Positions 25,879 through 34,303 of a stretch of DNA of 64,000 nucleotides are shown here, one piece after another. The notes under the pieces are model-generated. The model saw only the letters and a program-made list of their open reading frames with translations. It ran no database searches and had not been told where the DNA came from. The DNA lies in the NCBI RefSeq assembly GCF_014904735.1, contig NZ_JACZCR010000026.1, positions 62,001 through 126,000 on the forward strand, written 5' to 3'. Every line of letters starts with the position of its first letter. The stretch's first letter is position 1. The position numbers and the translations under genes were made by a program. The stretch comes from Microbulbifer hainanensis (GTDB lineage Bacteria > Pseudomonadota > Gammaproteobacteria > Pseudomonadales > Cellvibrionaceae).

Positions 25879-26243
25879 GAAACCTCCTACAATCAAGTCA
25901 TTAATTTATGCCGAGTTGACCCGTCGTCTCTCCGCGGCTATTCAGGGCAGTGCATATCGCGAGGGATATTGTCACTGTGAACATCTGACGCCTCATGGCT
26001 ATTCTTTAATCAGTGGTTGAAGAGAAGCGCCGCATGAACGATACCGTCACACAAAACGTCGGCCCTGATTAAGATCAAGTCATCGAGAAATAAATGGGAC
26101 CAGATCAACTGGTTGGTGTTAGTTAGACTGAGCGCATGTGATGCTCAAATTATGATCTGACCCTAAAAATTTCCGGTGGAGAAGTTGGATAGCTCAAACT
26201 TGTTCTAGCATTGTGGCTTGGCGATTAACGCAAAGGGTGAGTT
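25879..26243. other. intergenic region with a REPIN-like hairpin
   Basis: Besides the repeat at 26096-26163 no gene is seen. A short reading frame from 26034 stops after about a dozen codons. The last 80 bp presumably carry the promoter of the GFA gene. Confidence 0.4.
26096..26163. repeat. REPIN-like inverted repeat
   Basis: Left arm GGGACCAGATCAACTGG, right arm TTATGATCTGACCC, imperfect reverse complements with about 37 bp between. Ends match the other hairpins of this type in the window. Confidence 0.55.
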
Positions 26244-26678
26244 ATGAGCAATGAACAGACATACAAGGGAAGTTGTTTTTGCCGTGCGGTTCAGTTGACC
26301 GTCACAGGGGAGCCGGCCGCTATGGGTTATTGCCATTGCGAGTCGTGTCGGCACTGGTCTGCGGGCCCGGTAAATGCGTTCACGTTGTGGAAGCCGGATG
26401 CCGTTCAAATTACCCAGGGTGCCGATAACATCGGGACATACAACAAGACACCCCAAACTTATCGCAAATGGTGCAAAACGTGCGGTGGTCACATTCTCAG
26501 CGAGCATCCGACCATGGGCTTAACGGATGTATACGCCGCAGTGATACCTGGCTTTCCCTTTAAGCCCGGCGTTCATGTGAACTACCAGGAAGCCGTATTG
26601 CGCATCCACGACGGGATAACCAAGTTGAAAGATTTCCCCGCTGAAATGGGTGGCTCAGGTGAAAGCGTGCCGGAATAA
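26244..26678 (+). CDS. GFA (CENP-V/GFA domain) family protein
   Basis: 144 residues. The cysteine pattern is complete for the zinc-binding GFA fold: GSCFCRAV near the N terminus, YCHCESCRHWSAG at about 30-42 and KWCKTCGGH at about 75-83. The family includes glutathione-dependent formaldehyde-activating enzymes and many proteins of unknown substrate. No formaldehyde dehydrogenase gene is nearby, so the substrate is open. Confidence 0.88.
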   Translation: MSNEQTYKGSCFCRAVQLTVTGEPAAMGYCHCESCRHWSAGPVNAFTLWKPDAVQITQGADNIGTYNKTPQTYRKWCKTCGGHILSEHPTMGLTDVYAAVIPGFPFKPGVHVNYQEAVLRIHDGITKLKDFPAEMGGSGESVPE

Positions 26679-26714
26679 CACTGAGGTATCCTGACATTTG
26701 GGCGCCCAACATGT

Positions 26715-26755
26715 TGCACGCGGTGTCATCGAGTAGCCGCTCAGGCAGCTGGCCC
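26715..26755 (+). pseudogene. internal fragment of a decayed M14 peptidase copy
   Basis: GCACGCGGTGTCATCGAGTA then GCCGCTCAGGCAGCTGG aligns with the intact gene around 25208-25245 (encoding ARGVIEYPLKQLGL) with scattered changes. One change makes the tyrosine codon a TAG stop. The fragment lies just outside the end of the inserted two-component block. Confidence 0.65.
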
Positions 26756-27181
26756 TTCACCGGCTGCTGGCCACACCAGGCCGGCTCGTAGTGCTACCAG
26801 CAGGATGACCAACGACATTTCCAGTGCAAGGAAGACACCAATGGGGTGGTCGGGCACACCTTGTATCATCAGGTAGATCAAATAGAGCAGGGCAAGCAGA
26901 TTGCCTGCCAGCGTGACGGTGAGCGCGTAGGCACGCGCTTGCCAGAGGGGCTTGCTGAATAGGATGTTCAGCGCGGCGGTGCCGGCGAGTGTCGCTCCGG
27001 GCAGCATCAGCAGCAGGCGACGCAGCAGCGCAGTATCCTCACCCGTTATCTGCGACCAAACAGCGACAAAATGCCCGTAGGCGCCGAGGGTGAGCAGAGC
27101 ACCCAGGAGTACAGCACCAGCAGCGGCAAGATTGTACAGGGCATTGCGCTGTAAACCCCGTGATGAACTAGAAGCCGACAT
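26741..27181 (-). CDS. hypothetical four-helix membrane protein of the two-component operon
   Basis: 146 residues from the ATG at 27181, which lies inside the last codons of the response-regulator gene (14-base overlap, so translation is probably coupled). Four hydrophobic helices at about 13-33, 45-62, 72-95 and 110-132. No family recognised. Third gene of an operon kinase, regulator, membrane protein, suggesting a sensor partner or target. Confidence 0.7.
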   Translation of the reverse strand: MSASSSSRGLQRNALYNLAAAGAVLLGALLTLGAYGHFVAVWSQITGEDTALLRRLLLMLPGATLAGTAALNILFSKPLWQARAYALTVTLAGNLLALLYLIYLMIQGVPDHPIGVFLALEMSLVILLVALRAGLVWPAAGEGPAA

Positions 27182-27860
27182 CGCGCCCTCCGGCGGTGGC
27201 CAGCCCGCATTCGTAGGCGAACACGACGGCCTGGGCGCGATCGCGCAATCCCAGCTTGGACAGCACACTGGATACGTGGGTTTTTACGGTTGCCGCGCCA
27301 ATAAACAGGGCCTCGGCAATTTCGGCATTGCTCTTGCCATCGGCAATCGCGGCCAGCACTTCGCGCTCGCGCGTGGTCAGGCGCTCCAGACGCTCGGCCA
27401 GGTTGCGTCCTGTCCCCAGCTTCTGCGCGAACTGGCTGATCAGGCGCTGGGTGATACCGGGTGCGAGCATGGCACCACCATCCGCAACCGTGCGCACCGC
27501 CTCGACCAGCGCCTCGGGCGGAATATCCTTCAGCACAAAACCACTGGCTCCCGCCTGCAGGGCGCGAAATACGTATTCGTCGGGATCGAAAGTGGTCAGG
27601 ATGATGACCCGGCAGGGGGTGCCGTTGGCCTCCGCTTTTTCCTCTGTTTGTAAAAGGCGGGCTGTGGCTTCCAGCCCGTCCATCTCCGGCATGCGGATGT
27701 CCATCAGGATGATGTCTGGCTGGTGCGCGCGTGCGGCCTCAATGGCCTCGACGCCGGTGCCGGCCTCGGCCACCACCTCAATATCGGGCTCGTTATCCAG
27801 TACCAGGGCAAATCCGCGCCGCACCAGTGCCTGATCATCCACCACCATGACTCGTATCAT
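27168..27860 (-). CDS. NarL/FixJ-type response regulator
   Basis: 230 residues. Receiver domain with VVDDQ near the N terminus and phospho-acceptor D54 in IILMDIRMPEMDG. C-terminal LuxR-type helix-turn-helix (about 160-220) with LTTREREVLAAIADGKSNAE and AATVKTHVSSVLSKL. Its start ATG overlaps the kinase stop (TGATG). It should be phosphorylated by the kinase encoded just upstream. The regulated genes are unknown; the divergent DUF2306 gene and the operon itself are candidates. Confidence 0.94.
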   Translation of the reverse strand: MIRVMVVDDQALVRRGFALVLDNEPDIEVVAEAGTGVEAIEAARAHQPDIILMDIRMPEMDGLEATARLLQTEEKAEANGTPCRVIILTTFDPDEYVFRALQAGASGFVLKDIPPEALVEAVRTVADGGAMLAPGITQRLISQFAQKLGTGRNLAERLERLTTREREVLAAIADGKSNAEIAEALFIGAATVKTHVSSVLSKLGLRDRAQAVVFAYECGLATAGGRDVGF

Positions 27861-29116
27861 CAGGTTCCCCCTTCCGTAGTGGGCAGTTGTGCAGTTATCT
27901 CAAAGCCGCCGCCATCGATCACACCGGCGCGCAGGTGGCCGCCGAGTAGTTCCGCCCGTTCACGCATGCCCGCGATGCCATGTCCGCCGCTTTGTTGTTG
28001 GCTGATAGGCGGCTCACCGGCGCCGCGCCCGTCGTCACGAATACGAATGGCAATTTGATCGGGCGCTACGTCCACAATCACGTGCACGCTGGCTTCGGCA
28101 CCGACGTGTTTGATGACGTTGGTCAATGACTCCTGAATGATGCGGTAAGCGGCGAGGGCGACTCGGGCAGGCACGCTCCCGAACTCGCCGTGGATTTCAT
28201 AGTCCACCCTGGCCACGACCTGGCGGACCTTTTCAATCAGGGCAGGGACATCATTCAAGTCTGGCTGTGGGGTGAGTTTCGCCTCGTCACTGACTGGGCG
28301 CAGCACACCCAGCAAATGCCGCATCTCCGACAAGGCGTGGCGGCCGGCAGCCTCCACCGCAGCCATGGCCTCACTGGCTGCCTCTGGATTGTTGCGGCAG
28401 ACGGTTCTGGCGGCGCCGGCCTGCACCGTCATCAGGCTCACCTGATGCGCCACCACATCATGCATCTCGCGTGCGATGCGGGTGCGCTCGGCCACCACAG
28501 CGCGCTCGGACTCCGCATTGCGCTCGCGTTCCAGATATTCGGCTCGCTCTTCCAGCAAACGCAGGTATTCGCCGCGAAAGCGCAGCCTCCGGCCAATGTG
28601 CCACAGTGCCCACGCCAGTACGACAGCCACCGTGCCTGAGGCTGTGGGCTCAATCAACACCCTCAGATCAAGCGCCACGTAAGCCAGCGTCGACAAAACC
28701 GCGATCAAACTAATTCGGGTATTGGGCTCGTAGCGGCCAAGGCTGTAGAGCGAAAACGCCAGGGCAACGATGCCATTGGCCGGCAACCCTAGCTCCAGCA
28801 TCAGGCTGGCTCCCAGAATAACGGTATGAACCTGCCAGGGGTGGGTGCGGCGCCACAACAAGGCGGAGCAGCCGACGAAGGCACACTGGAAAGCGACGAC
28901 ATCCCACAGGCTCTGCAGGGCCAGGACATCGTTTGCGTTTTGGCGCGACCACATCAGTAGCGTCAGCAAAAAGGCGAGGGTGGCGATAAGCAGGTCGGTC
29001 AGCTGTGGCCAGCGCTCGAATGGCCCGCGCAATGGTTGCCAGACCGGAAGCCTGGGTAATTCGGTGCTGGCGTTGGGCGGATTCGGAGCCTGCGTCTTGT
29101 AGGGCGGCGATTTCAT
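27860..29116 (-). CDS. DesK/NarX-like sensor histidine kinase
   Basis: 418 residues. Several hydrophobic helices fill residues 35-185. A coiled stretch rich in Arg/Glu follows. The HisKA_3 dimerisation helix carries the phospho-histidine in REMHDVVAHQVSLM (about 215-230), and the ATPase domain has RDDGRGAG and GGHGIAGMRERAELLGG. The kinase and regulator genes overlap, so they form a cognate pair. The membrane-embedded sensor part suggests an envelope or membrane-state signal (inference). Confidence 0.93.
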   Translation of the reverse strand: MKSPPYKTQAPNPPNASTELPRLPVWQPLRGPFERWPQLTDLLIATLAFLLTLLMWSRQNANDVLALQSLWDVVAFQCAFVGCSALLWRRTHPWQVHTVILGASLMLELGLPANGIVALAFSLYSLGRYEPNTRISLIAVLSTLAYVALDLRVLIEPTASGTVAVVLAWALWHIGRRLRFRGEYLRLLEERAEYLERERNAESERAVVAERTRIAREMHDVVAHQVSLMTVQAGAARTVCRNNPEAASEAMAAVEAAGRHALSEMRHLLGVLRPVSDEAKLTPQPDLNDVPALIEKVRQVVARVDYEIHGEFGSVPARVALAAYRIIQESLTNVIKHVGAEASVHVIVDVAPDQIAIRIRDDGRGAGEPPISQQQSGGHGIAGMRERAELLGGHLRAGVIDGGGFEITAQLPTTEGGT

Positions 29117-29384
29117 TTCCGCATGCTAAACGAGGCGTGGCCAGCTGTCATGAGACTTGCGGGGGAGGTGATCGCAGCATCGTCTCCACCTTTTGGGGGA
29201 GATCTGATTCCTGCCTGTGACGGATGTGCATGGGTATAAAAACGCTGACCATGCTCGCCAGGCACATTGCGCCCAATCGCGCGAGGACCATGCCGTGGAA
29301 GCCACGTTGAGCCAACTCCGTTTGAGTCGTGTGAGTTCAGCGAGCCGCGTGAGTCCCGCTCTATAAACGCGTGGAGAAAAAACG

Positions 29385-30212
29385 ATGAACGACGCTGTAC
29401 TCAGTACAACACAACTCCGCCCATTCGATACACGACGGGCCGTCAATCTCGCGGTAACAACCTGGTTTGGTATCGCGGCGATCGGCCACGGGATCTTCTT
29501 TGCCTACATTCTCGCCGTGTTCTACCCGCCCATTGCACAGTCCGGACTTTACGGCCTGCAGGGCCTGCACCTGCCGGCGGGCTTTCGCGAGGGCGATACG
29601 CTGGGCAACTTGGCAGCGGTGGCGCACGTTCTGCTGGCGGCGATAGTGATTGGTGGTGGCCCCTTGCAGCTGATTCCCAACCTGCGCCGACATGTGCCTA
29701 GCTTCCACCGCTGGCTGGGCCGCAGCTACCTTCTGGCTGCCGTCATAACCGGTGTAGGCGGGCTGTACATGACCTGGACCCGCCACACCGTTGGCAACCT
29801 GGTGTCTCAGGTCAGCATCTCCATCGACGGTGTATTGATTCTCGTGTTTGCGTTCCTGGCGCTGCGCGCTGCCATGGCCGGCCGCTTTGCCGAGCACCGG
29901 CGCTGGGCCCTGCGTCTATTCATGGTCGCCAGCGCAGTGTGGTTCTTTCGTGTGACCCTGATGGGCTGGGCGATGCTCACCGGCGGTTGGGGAGTCGACT
30001 GGGAGTCCTTCACCGGTCCATTTCTCTACGCCCTGGGTGTTGGTCAGTACCTGGTCCCTCTGGCCATGCTGCAATGGTATTTCCATTGTCAAAAGCGGGA
30101 AGCCGGGCACCGCGCACAGCTTGCCTTTATAAGCACCCTGGTGCCGCTCACCGTCTTTATGGCCATTGGCATCTTTGCCGCTACCATGGGTATGTGGTTG
30201 CCGCGGATGTAA
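29385..30212 (+). CDS. DUF2306 family membrane protein
   Basis: 275 residues with about seven hydrophobic helices. The segment GGGPLQLIPNLRRHVPSFHR then WLGRSYLLAAVITGVGGLYM and FAEHRRWALRLFMVASAVWF are typical of DUF2306 proteins, whose conserved histidines recall haem-binding membrane proteins. Transcribed divergently from the two-component operon 268 bp away, which makes it a possible target of that system. Function unknown. Confidence 0.85.
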   Translation: MNDAVLSTTQLRPFDTRRAVNLAVTTWFGIAAIGHGIFFAYILAVFYPPIAQSGLYGLQGLHLPAGFREGDTLGNLAAVAHVLLAAIVIGGGPLQLIPNLRRHVPSFHRWLGRSYLLAAVITGVGGLYMTWTRHTVGNLVSQVSISIDGVLILVFAFLALRAAMAGRFAEHRRWALRLFMVASAVWFFRVTLMGWAMLTGGWGVDWESFTGPFLYALGVGQYLVPLAMLQWYFHCQKREAGHRAQLAFISTLVPLTVFMAIGIFAATMGMWLPRM

Positions 30213-30315
30213 GCCTGTCTGGTGGCTGCATAAACTTGGCTTTAGAGAATTCACGGCGTCGAGCAACGCGCTGACAGCTTGCGATGACACGCCGTTGATG
30301 CCAAGCGGCATTCCC

Positions 30316-30395
30316 GCGAGCCCCCGCGCGACGCCGGGGCAATGCAACACCGCGCAGGCCGTCGCAGTAATCGACTATACGCCGGCGCACCAGTA
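30316..30395 (+). pseudogene. C-terminal fragment of a decayed M14 peptidase copy
   Basis: Encodes SPRATPGQCNTAQAVAVIDY and stops at a position equivalent to the end of the intact gene, whose last residues are SPRATPEQCNAAQAAAVCAA then IDYALANR. A 12-base loss removes four codons. Together with the piece at 26715 it brackets a 3.5-kb insertion. Confidence 0.7.
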
Positions 30396-30466
30396 ACATG
30401 GCTGGGAATTGGCGGCTACACGGCCCGGCCGGCGGACCGCCTCCGCTGACGTTCAGAACGAGATCC

Positions 30467-31312
30467 ATGAAAGTACCCAAGAGATTACAACCGCTGGTCG
30501 ACGACGGCATGGTCGACGAGGTCATGGCCCAGTTGATGAGCGGCAAGGAAGCGCAGGTGTATGTGGTGCGCTGCGGCGGCAGTTTGCGCTGTGCCAAGGT
30601 CTTCAAGGAGGCCAAACAGCGCAGCTTCAAGCAGGCGGTGCAGTACCAGGAAGGCCGCAAGATGCGCAACAGCCGCCGCGCGCGGGCGATGTCGAAGAAG
30701 ACCCGCTACGGCCAGAAAGAGCAGGAACAGGCCTGGCTGAGTGCCGAGGTCGATGCGCTGTATCGGCTGGCGTCGGCCGGGGTGCGCGTCCCCCAGCCCT
30801 ACGGCTTCGTCGACGGCGTGCTGCTGATGGAACTGGTGGCCGATGACGAGGGCTACGCGGCCCCACGCCTGGATGACGTCACGCTGAGTGCGGAGCAGGC
30901 CCGCGATTACCACGGCCAGGTGATGGCCGACGTGGTGCGCATGCTGTGTGCCGGCCTGGTACACGGCGACCTTTCCGAGTTCAACGTGCTGCTGGACCGC
31001 CACGGCCCGGTGATCATCGATTTGCCCCAGGCGGTGGATGCGGCCGGCAACAACAACGCCGCCATGATGCTGGAGCGCGATGTCGACAATATGCGCGCCT
31101 ATTTCGGCCGCTTTGCCCCGGAACTGCTGGCCACCGATTACGGCAGCGAGATCTGGGCGCTGTATGAGGCGGGTGACCTGCACCCGGACAGCGTGCTTAC
31201 CGGGCATTTCGAGCATGACACCGCCAGCGTCGACGTCGGCGACCTGATGGCCGTCATCGATGATGTGCGCGCAGAAGAGGCCGAGCGCCTGGCGCCGGCC
31301 TGGGAAGAGTAG
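30467..31312 (+). CDS. RIO1-type serine protein kinase (PA4780-like)
   Basis: 281 residues from ATG 30467 (MKVPKRLQPLVDDGMVDEV); an earlier start would run into the pseudogene tail. RIO kinase features: ATP-binding loop SGKEAQVYVV with the following lysine in AKVFKEAKQRSFKQ, catalytic loop LVHGDLSEFNVLL, and metal-binding PVIIDLPQAVD. It acts in the cytoplasm as a serine kinase. Substrates are not known from sequence. The next gene starts 39 bp downstream. Confidence 0.9.
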   Translation: MKVPKRLQPLVDDGMVDEVMAQLMSGKEAQVYVVRCGGSLRCAKVFKEAKQRSFKQAVQYQEGRKMRNSRRARAMSKKTRYGQKEQEQAWLSAEVDALYRLASAGVRVPQPYGFVDGVLLMELVADDEGYAAPRLDDVTLSAEQARDYHGQVMADVVRMLCAGLVHGDLSEFNVLLDRHGPVIIDLPQAVDAAGNNNAAMMLERDVDNMRAYFGRFAPELLATDYGSEIWALYEAGDLHPDSVLTGHFEHDTASVDVGDLMAVIDDVRAEEAERLAPAWEE

Positions 31313-31350
31313 GGGAACACTTTCATGCGTGAACAGCCTCTGAGCGAACG

Positions 31351-31920
31351 ATGTGGTCGATGACAACGCTCAGGAACACGGAACAGCGCTACGGCACCGT
31401 GGCCATCGCGCTGCACTGGCTGATGGCGCTATTGCTGATTGCGCTGATCGTGCTGGGGCTGTACATGAGCCGTCTGCCCGATGTCGGATTCGACAAGAAT
31501 AAAATCCTGCTGGTTCTCTATCACAAGGAGTACGGCATGCTGGCGCTGGGGCTGGCAGTGGTGCGGCTGGCGTGGCGCGTGGGCAATGTGCTGCCGGCGC
31601 TGGTCGAAGAGCTGCCGGACTGGCAGCAGGTGGCCGCGCGCTTTGTGCATCTCTGTTTCTACGGCTTTATGTTCGCCCTGCCGATCAGCGGCTGGCTGAT
31701 GTCTTCGGCCGCGGGCATTCCGGTGTACGTCTTTGGGGTCAGGCTGCCGGATCTGATTGCGCACAATGAGTATCGGTTCCAGCAATTGATCGAAATTCAC
31801 AAGTGGCTGGGCTATGCATTAATCGGGTTTATTGTGCTGCACGCCGGCGCGGCGTTACGGCACCATTTCCTCAGCCGGGATAACACCCTGAAAAAGATGC
31901 TGCCCGGCACTCACACCTAG
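31351..31920 (+). CDS. cytochrome b561
   Basis: 189 residues. Four membrane helices and haem-ligand histidines in ALHWLMALLL (helix 1), VLYHKEYGMLALG (helix 2) and EIHKWLGYALIGFIVLHAG (helix 4). The family transfers electrons between quinol and periplasmic acceptors such as superoxide. Two ATGs (31351, 31360) can start it. Confidence 0.92.
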   Translation: MWSMTTLRNTEQRYGTVAIALHWLMALLLIALIVLGLYMSRLPDVGFDKNKILLVLYHKEYGMLALGLAVVRLAWRVGNVLPALVEELPDWQQVAARFVHLCFYGFMFALPISGWLMSSAAGIPVYVFGVRLPDLIAHNEYRFQQLIEIHKWLGYALIGFIVLHAGAALRHHFLSRDNTLKKMLPGTHT

Positions 31921-31931
31921 ACAGTCTCCAC

Positions 31932-32579
31932 TCACTGCACATTCTCCAGCACAAACCCGGCGATCTGCTGCAGGGCCTGCGCCGTCGCATCGTTGGCGGC
32001 TACAACCCCGGCATAAGGGGCTTTTTGCAACATGGGCTCACGCAGTGCTATGGCCCGGCTGGCGATGATCCGATTCGATGTTCTCTCGACGAGCTGGACC
32101 CGCATGGAAAACTGTAAGGTTGCCGGATTGGTGGTGAAGTCCTGTATCAGCTCCAGGATCTCCGTTCGCAGCGCATAACGATAGGGGCCGAAGTAGGGTG
32201 GGGTGAGTACCGCGTCGAAGTAATGGGTGTTCTCCAGTGTGTGGGTCAGTAACGGCAGCAGCATCTGTGCCGGCGATGCGCCCCATTCGTGCCGGCTGAA
32301 ATACTCCACCTGGTAGGGCCGGGTCCGGTACGCCATGCGGACACTGTCGTAGATGGGGTTGATTGCTGGAGATAGTACCAGCAGCGTCGCCGGATGCGTT
32401 TGCCGTTGCGGAAGTTCGGGCGGCAGCCTGTCGATCACGGCCACCCGCATTTCGTCTTGTGCCGGGGACAGCAGCGCACAGCTGGAAATCATTATTGCGG
32501 CGAAGGCGGCGAGTGCGACCGGAAAAACTTTGGCCGTCCTTTTAAGAGATGGAAAAAGCGTGAAGCCTTTTTCTCTCAT
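31932..32579 (-). CDS. ABC-transport auxiliary lipoprotein (PqiC/YmbA-like)
   Basis: 215 residues. A signal peptide with lipobox ISSC (about residue 31-34), then a domain with the PF03886 style of ABC-type transport auxiliary components: LLVLSPAINPIYDSVRMAYR, PYQVEYFSRHEWGASPAQML and a C-terminal QIAGFVLENVQ. It overlaps the MCE gene by four bases (ATGA). It would sit on the inner face of the outer membrane as partner of the MCE protein in lipid transport. Confidence 0.85.
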   Translation of the reverse strand: MREKGFTLFPSLKRTAKVFPVALAAFAAIMISSCALLSPAQDEMRVAVIDRLPPELPQRQTHPATLLVLSPAINPIYDSVRMAYRTRPYQVEYFSRHEWGASPAQMLLPLLTHTLENTHYFDAVLTPPYFGPYRYALRTEILELIQDFTTNPATLQFSMRVQLVERTSNRIIASRAIALREPMLQKAPYAGVVAANDATAQALQQIAGFVLENVQ

Positions 32580-33529
32580 TGGGTTTCGCCCGGGCCCAGA
32601 GGGGGAGGGGCGCTGCCGCGCAACAGGATCGATGGGTCGCGAGTGATCTTGTCCGTCAGGCGGTTCATCGAATTCGTCAGTTTATTCAGGGTGGCCATGG
32701 TTCGATACGCTTCCGGCAGCACCTGCAGCTGCAGTGCGTTGACGGTGTCGCTGCTTGAATCCAGCAGCGGTACGAAGCGGCCACTCGCCCGCTCGGTATT
32801 GGCGATGATCGCGCTGAGTTTCTGCTGGTTACTGGCGAGCATGTGGCTGACTCGTTGCAGCGCGTCGATGGTGTCGCTGCTCGAATCCAGCAGCGGCCCC
32901 AGTCGGCCGCTCGCATGTTCGGTGTTCGCGATGATCGAGCTGAGCTCCTCCTGGTTTTCTACGAGCATGCGGCTGACCTGCTGCAAGTTGTTCACGGCAT
33001 TCCTGAACGATGCGATGGTTTTCTCATCCAGCATGGTGCGCAGCAATTCCGTCAGCAATTGCACGTTCTGATTTACCTGGCTGATCGCGGTATCCAGGTT
33101 CACCGAGCGCGATGGTGTACTGGGTATCTGCGGATAGCGGGCGCCGGGCGCGGCGGTAAGTGCGCCCTGGTCCGTGCCGGTGTTGTCCAGCAGGATATAG
33201 ACATAGCCGGTGAAGCCCCGGGTGGCGAGTCCGCGCGAGGTGATGGTGGCGACGGTCGCCATGTTGACGGGCGCGTCTTTCTCGACGTCCAGCAGAATAC
33301 GGATGGAGCGGGGGCCGGTGAGCTCGACCTGGGTTACCTTGCCCACATCCACGCCATGGAACTCGACCGGGGCGCCGACGATCAGCCCGGACACGGCATC
33401 TTCGGTGAGAATCTGGTAGGTCGTGAAGCGGCCGGATGTCTGGTAGTACCAGATCGACACCGCCACGAGGACCAGCAGCAGGGTGATCGCAAATGCCAAT
33501 CTTGCCCGGTTCGCTATGCTGATCGTCAC
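32576..33529 (-). CDS. MCE-domain (MlaD-like) lipid-transport protein
   Basis: 317 residues from the GTG at 33529, chosen because GGAG lies six bases before it and VTISIANRARL matches MCE N termini; an ATG at 33577 is possible. One N-terminal membrane helix (about 10-30). MCE domain with TEDAVSGLIVGAPVEFHGVD, then GFTGYVYILLDNTG. A helical region follows with a 42-residue internal duplication (VSRMLVENQEEL, VSHMLASNQQKL). No MlaE permease or MlaF ATPase gene is upstream; a VOC gene in the opposite direction occupies that place. Confidence 0.88.
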   Translation of the reverse strand: MTISIANRARLAFAITLLLVLVAVSIWYYQTSGRFTTYQILTEDAVSGLIVGAPVEFHGVDVGKVTQVELTGPRSIRILLDVEKDAPVNMATVATITSRGLATRGFTGYVYILLDNTGTDQGALTAAPGARYPQIPSTPSRSVNLDTAISQVNQNVQLLTELLRTMLDEKTIASFRNAVNNLQQVSRMLVENQEELSSIIANTEHASGRLGPLLDSSSDTIDALQRVSHMLASNQQKLSAIIANTERASGRFVPLLDSSSDTVNALQLQVLPEAYRTMATLNKLTNSMNRLTDKITRDPSILLRGSAPPPLGPGETQ

Positions 33530-33786
33530 TGAGCGCTCCTCCTCCGGTGAGATTGGCCCTGATACCGGGCAGTCCAAGTCTAGTTCAGATCACACTCCGC
33601 TAAATGGAAATACCGACAGCGCCATCGTGCATTAAACGGCGGTCGTCATAACATTTTGACGCTGGTTCCCACACAGTCATGCCCGATCTGCGTGAAAATC
33701 CGTTTTCACGACCGGTGATCTGCCGCTTCTCGAGTGGTGCCACCTGGCCGCAGCGACTGCTATCTGACACTCCCGGGAGAAGAGAT

Positions 33787-34272
33787 ATGACAACACCCGC
33801 AAAAAATACCATTTGCCTCTGGTACGACGGTGGCGCGGAAGACGCGGCGCGGTTTTATGCCGAGACGTTTCCCGATTCCTCGGTTGGCGCTGTACATCGG
33901 GCGCCGGGAGATTTCCCGTCCGGCAAAGAAGGGGACGTTTTGACGGTGGAGTTTACCGTGATGGGGATTCCGTGTATCGGACTTAACGGCGGTTCAGCCT
34001 TCAATCAATGTGAGGCGTTTTCTTTTCAGGTGGCGACCAGTGATCAGGCCGAAACCGATCGTTACTGGAACGCTATTGTCGGCAATGGTGGCCAGGAGAG
34101 CGCGTGCGGTTGGTGCAAAGACCGGTGGGGCGTGTCCTGGCAGATCACGCCGGCTGTGCTGACCCGTGCCGTCACCAACCCCGATAAGTCTGTCGCCAGG
34201 CGTGCGTTCGAGGCCATGATGCAGATGGGGAAAATCGACATTGCGGCGATTGAGGCGGCGGTACGCGGTTAG
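33787..34272 (+). CDS. VOC-superfamily PhnB-like protein
   Basis: 161 residues from ATG 33787, which has GGGAGAAGAGAT ahead. Segments LWYDGGAEDAARFYAETFPD, PSGKEGDVLTVEFTVMGIP and CGWCKDRWGVSWQITP are typical of the PhnB / 3-demethylubiquinone-type branch of the vicinal oxygen chelate superfamily. Substrate unknown. Confidence 0.88.
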   Translation: MTTPAKNTICLWYDGGAEDAARFYAETFPDSSVGAVHRAPGDFPSGKEGDVLTVEFTVMGIPCIGLNGGSAFNQCEAFSFQVATSDQAETDRYWNAIVGNGGQESACGWCKDRWGVSWQITPAVLTRAVTNPDKSVARRAFEAMMQMGKIDIAAIEAAVRG

Positions 34273-34303
34273 ACACCCGCTGGTCTGACGCGGCCCTGGC
34301 CGT

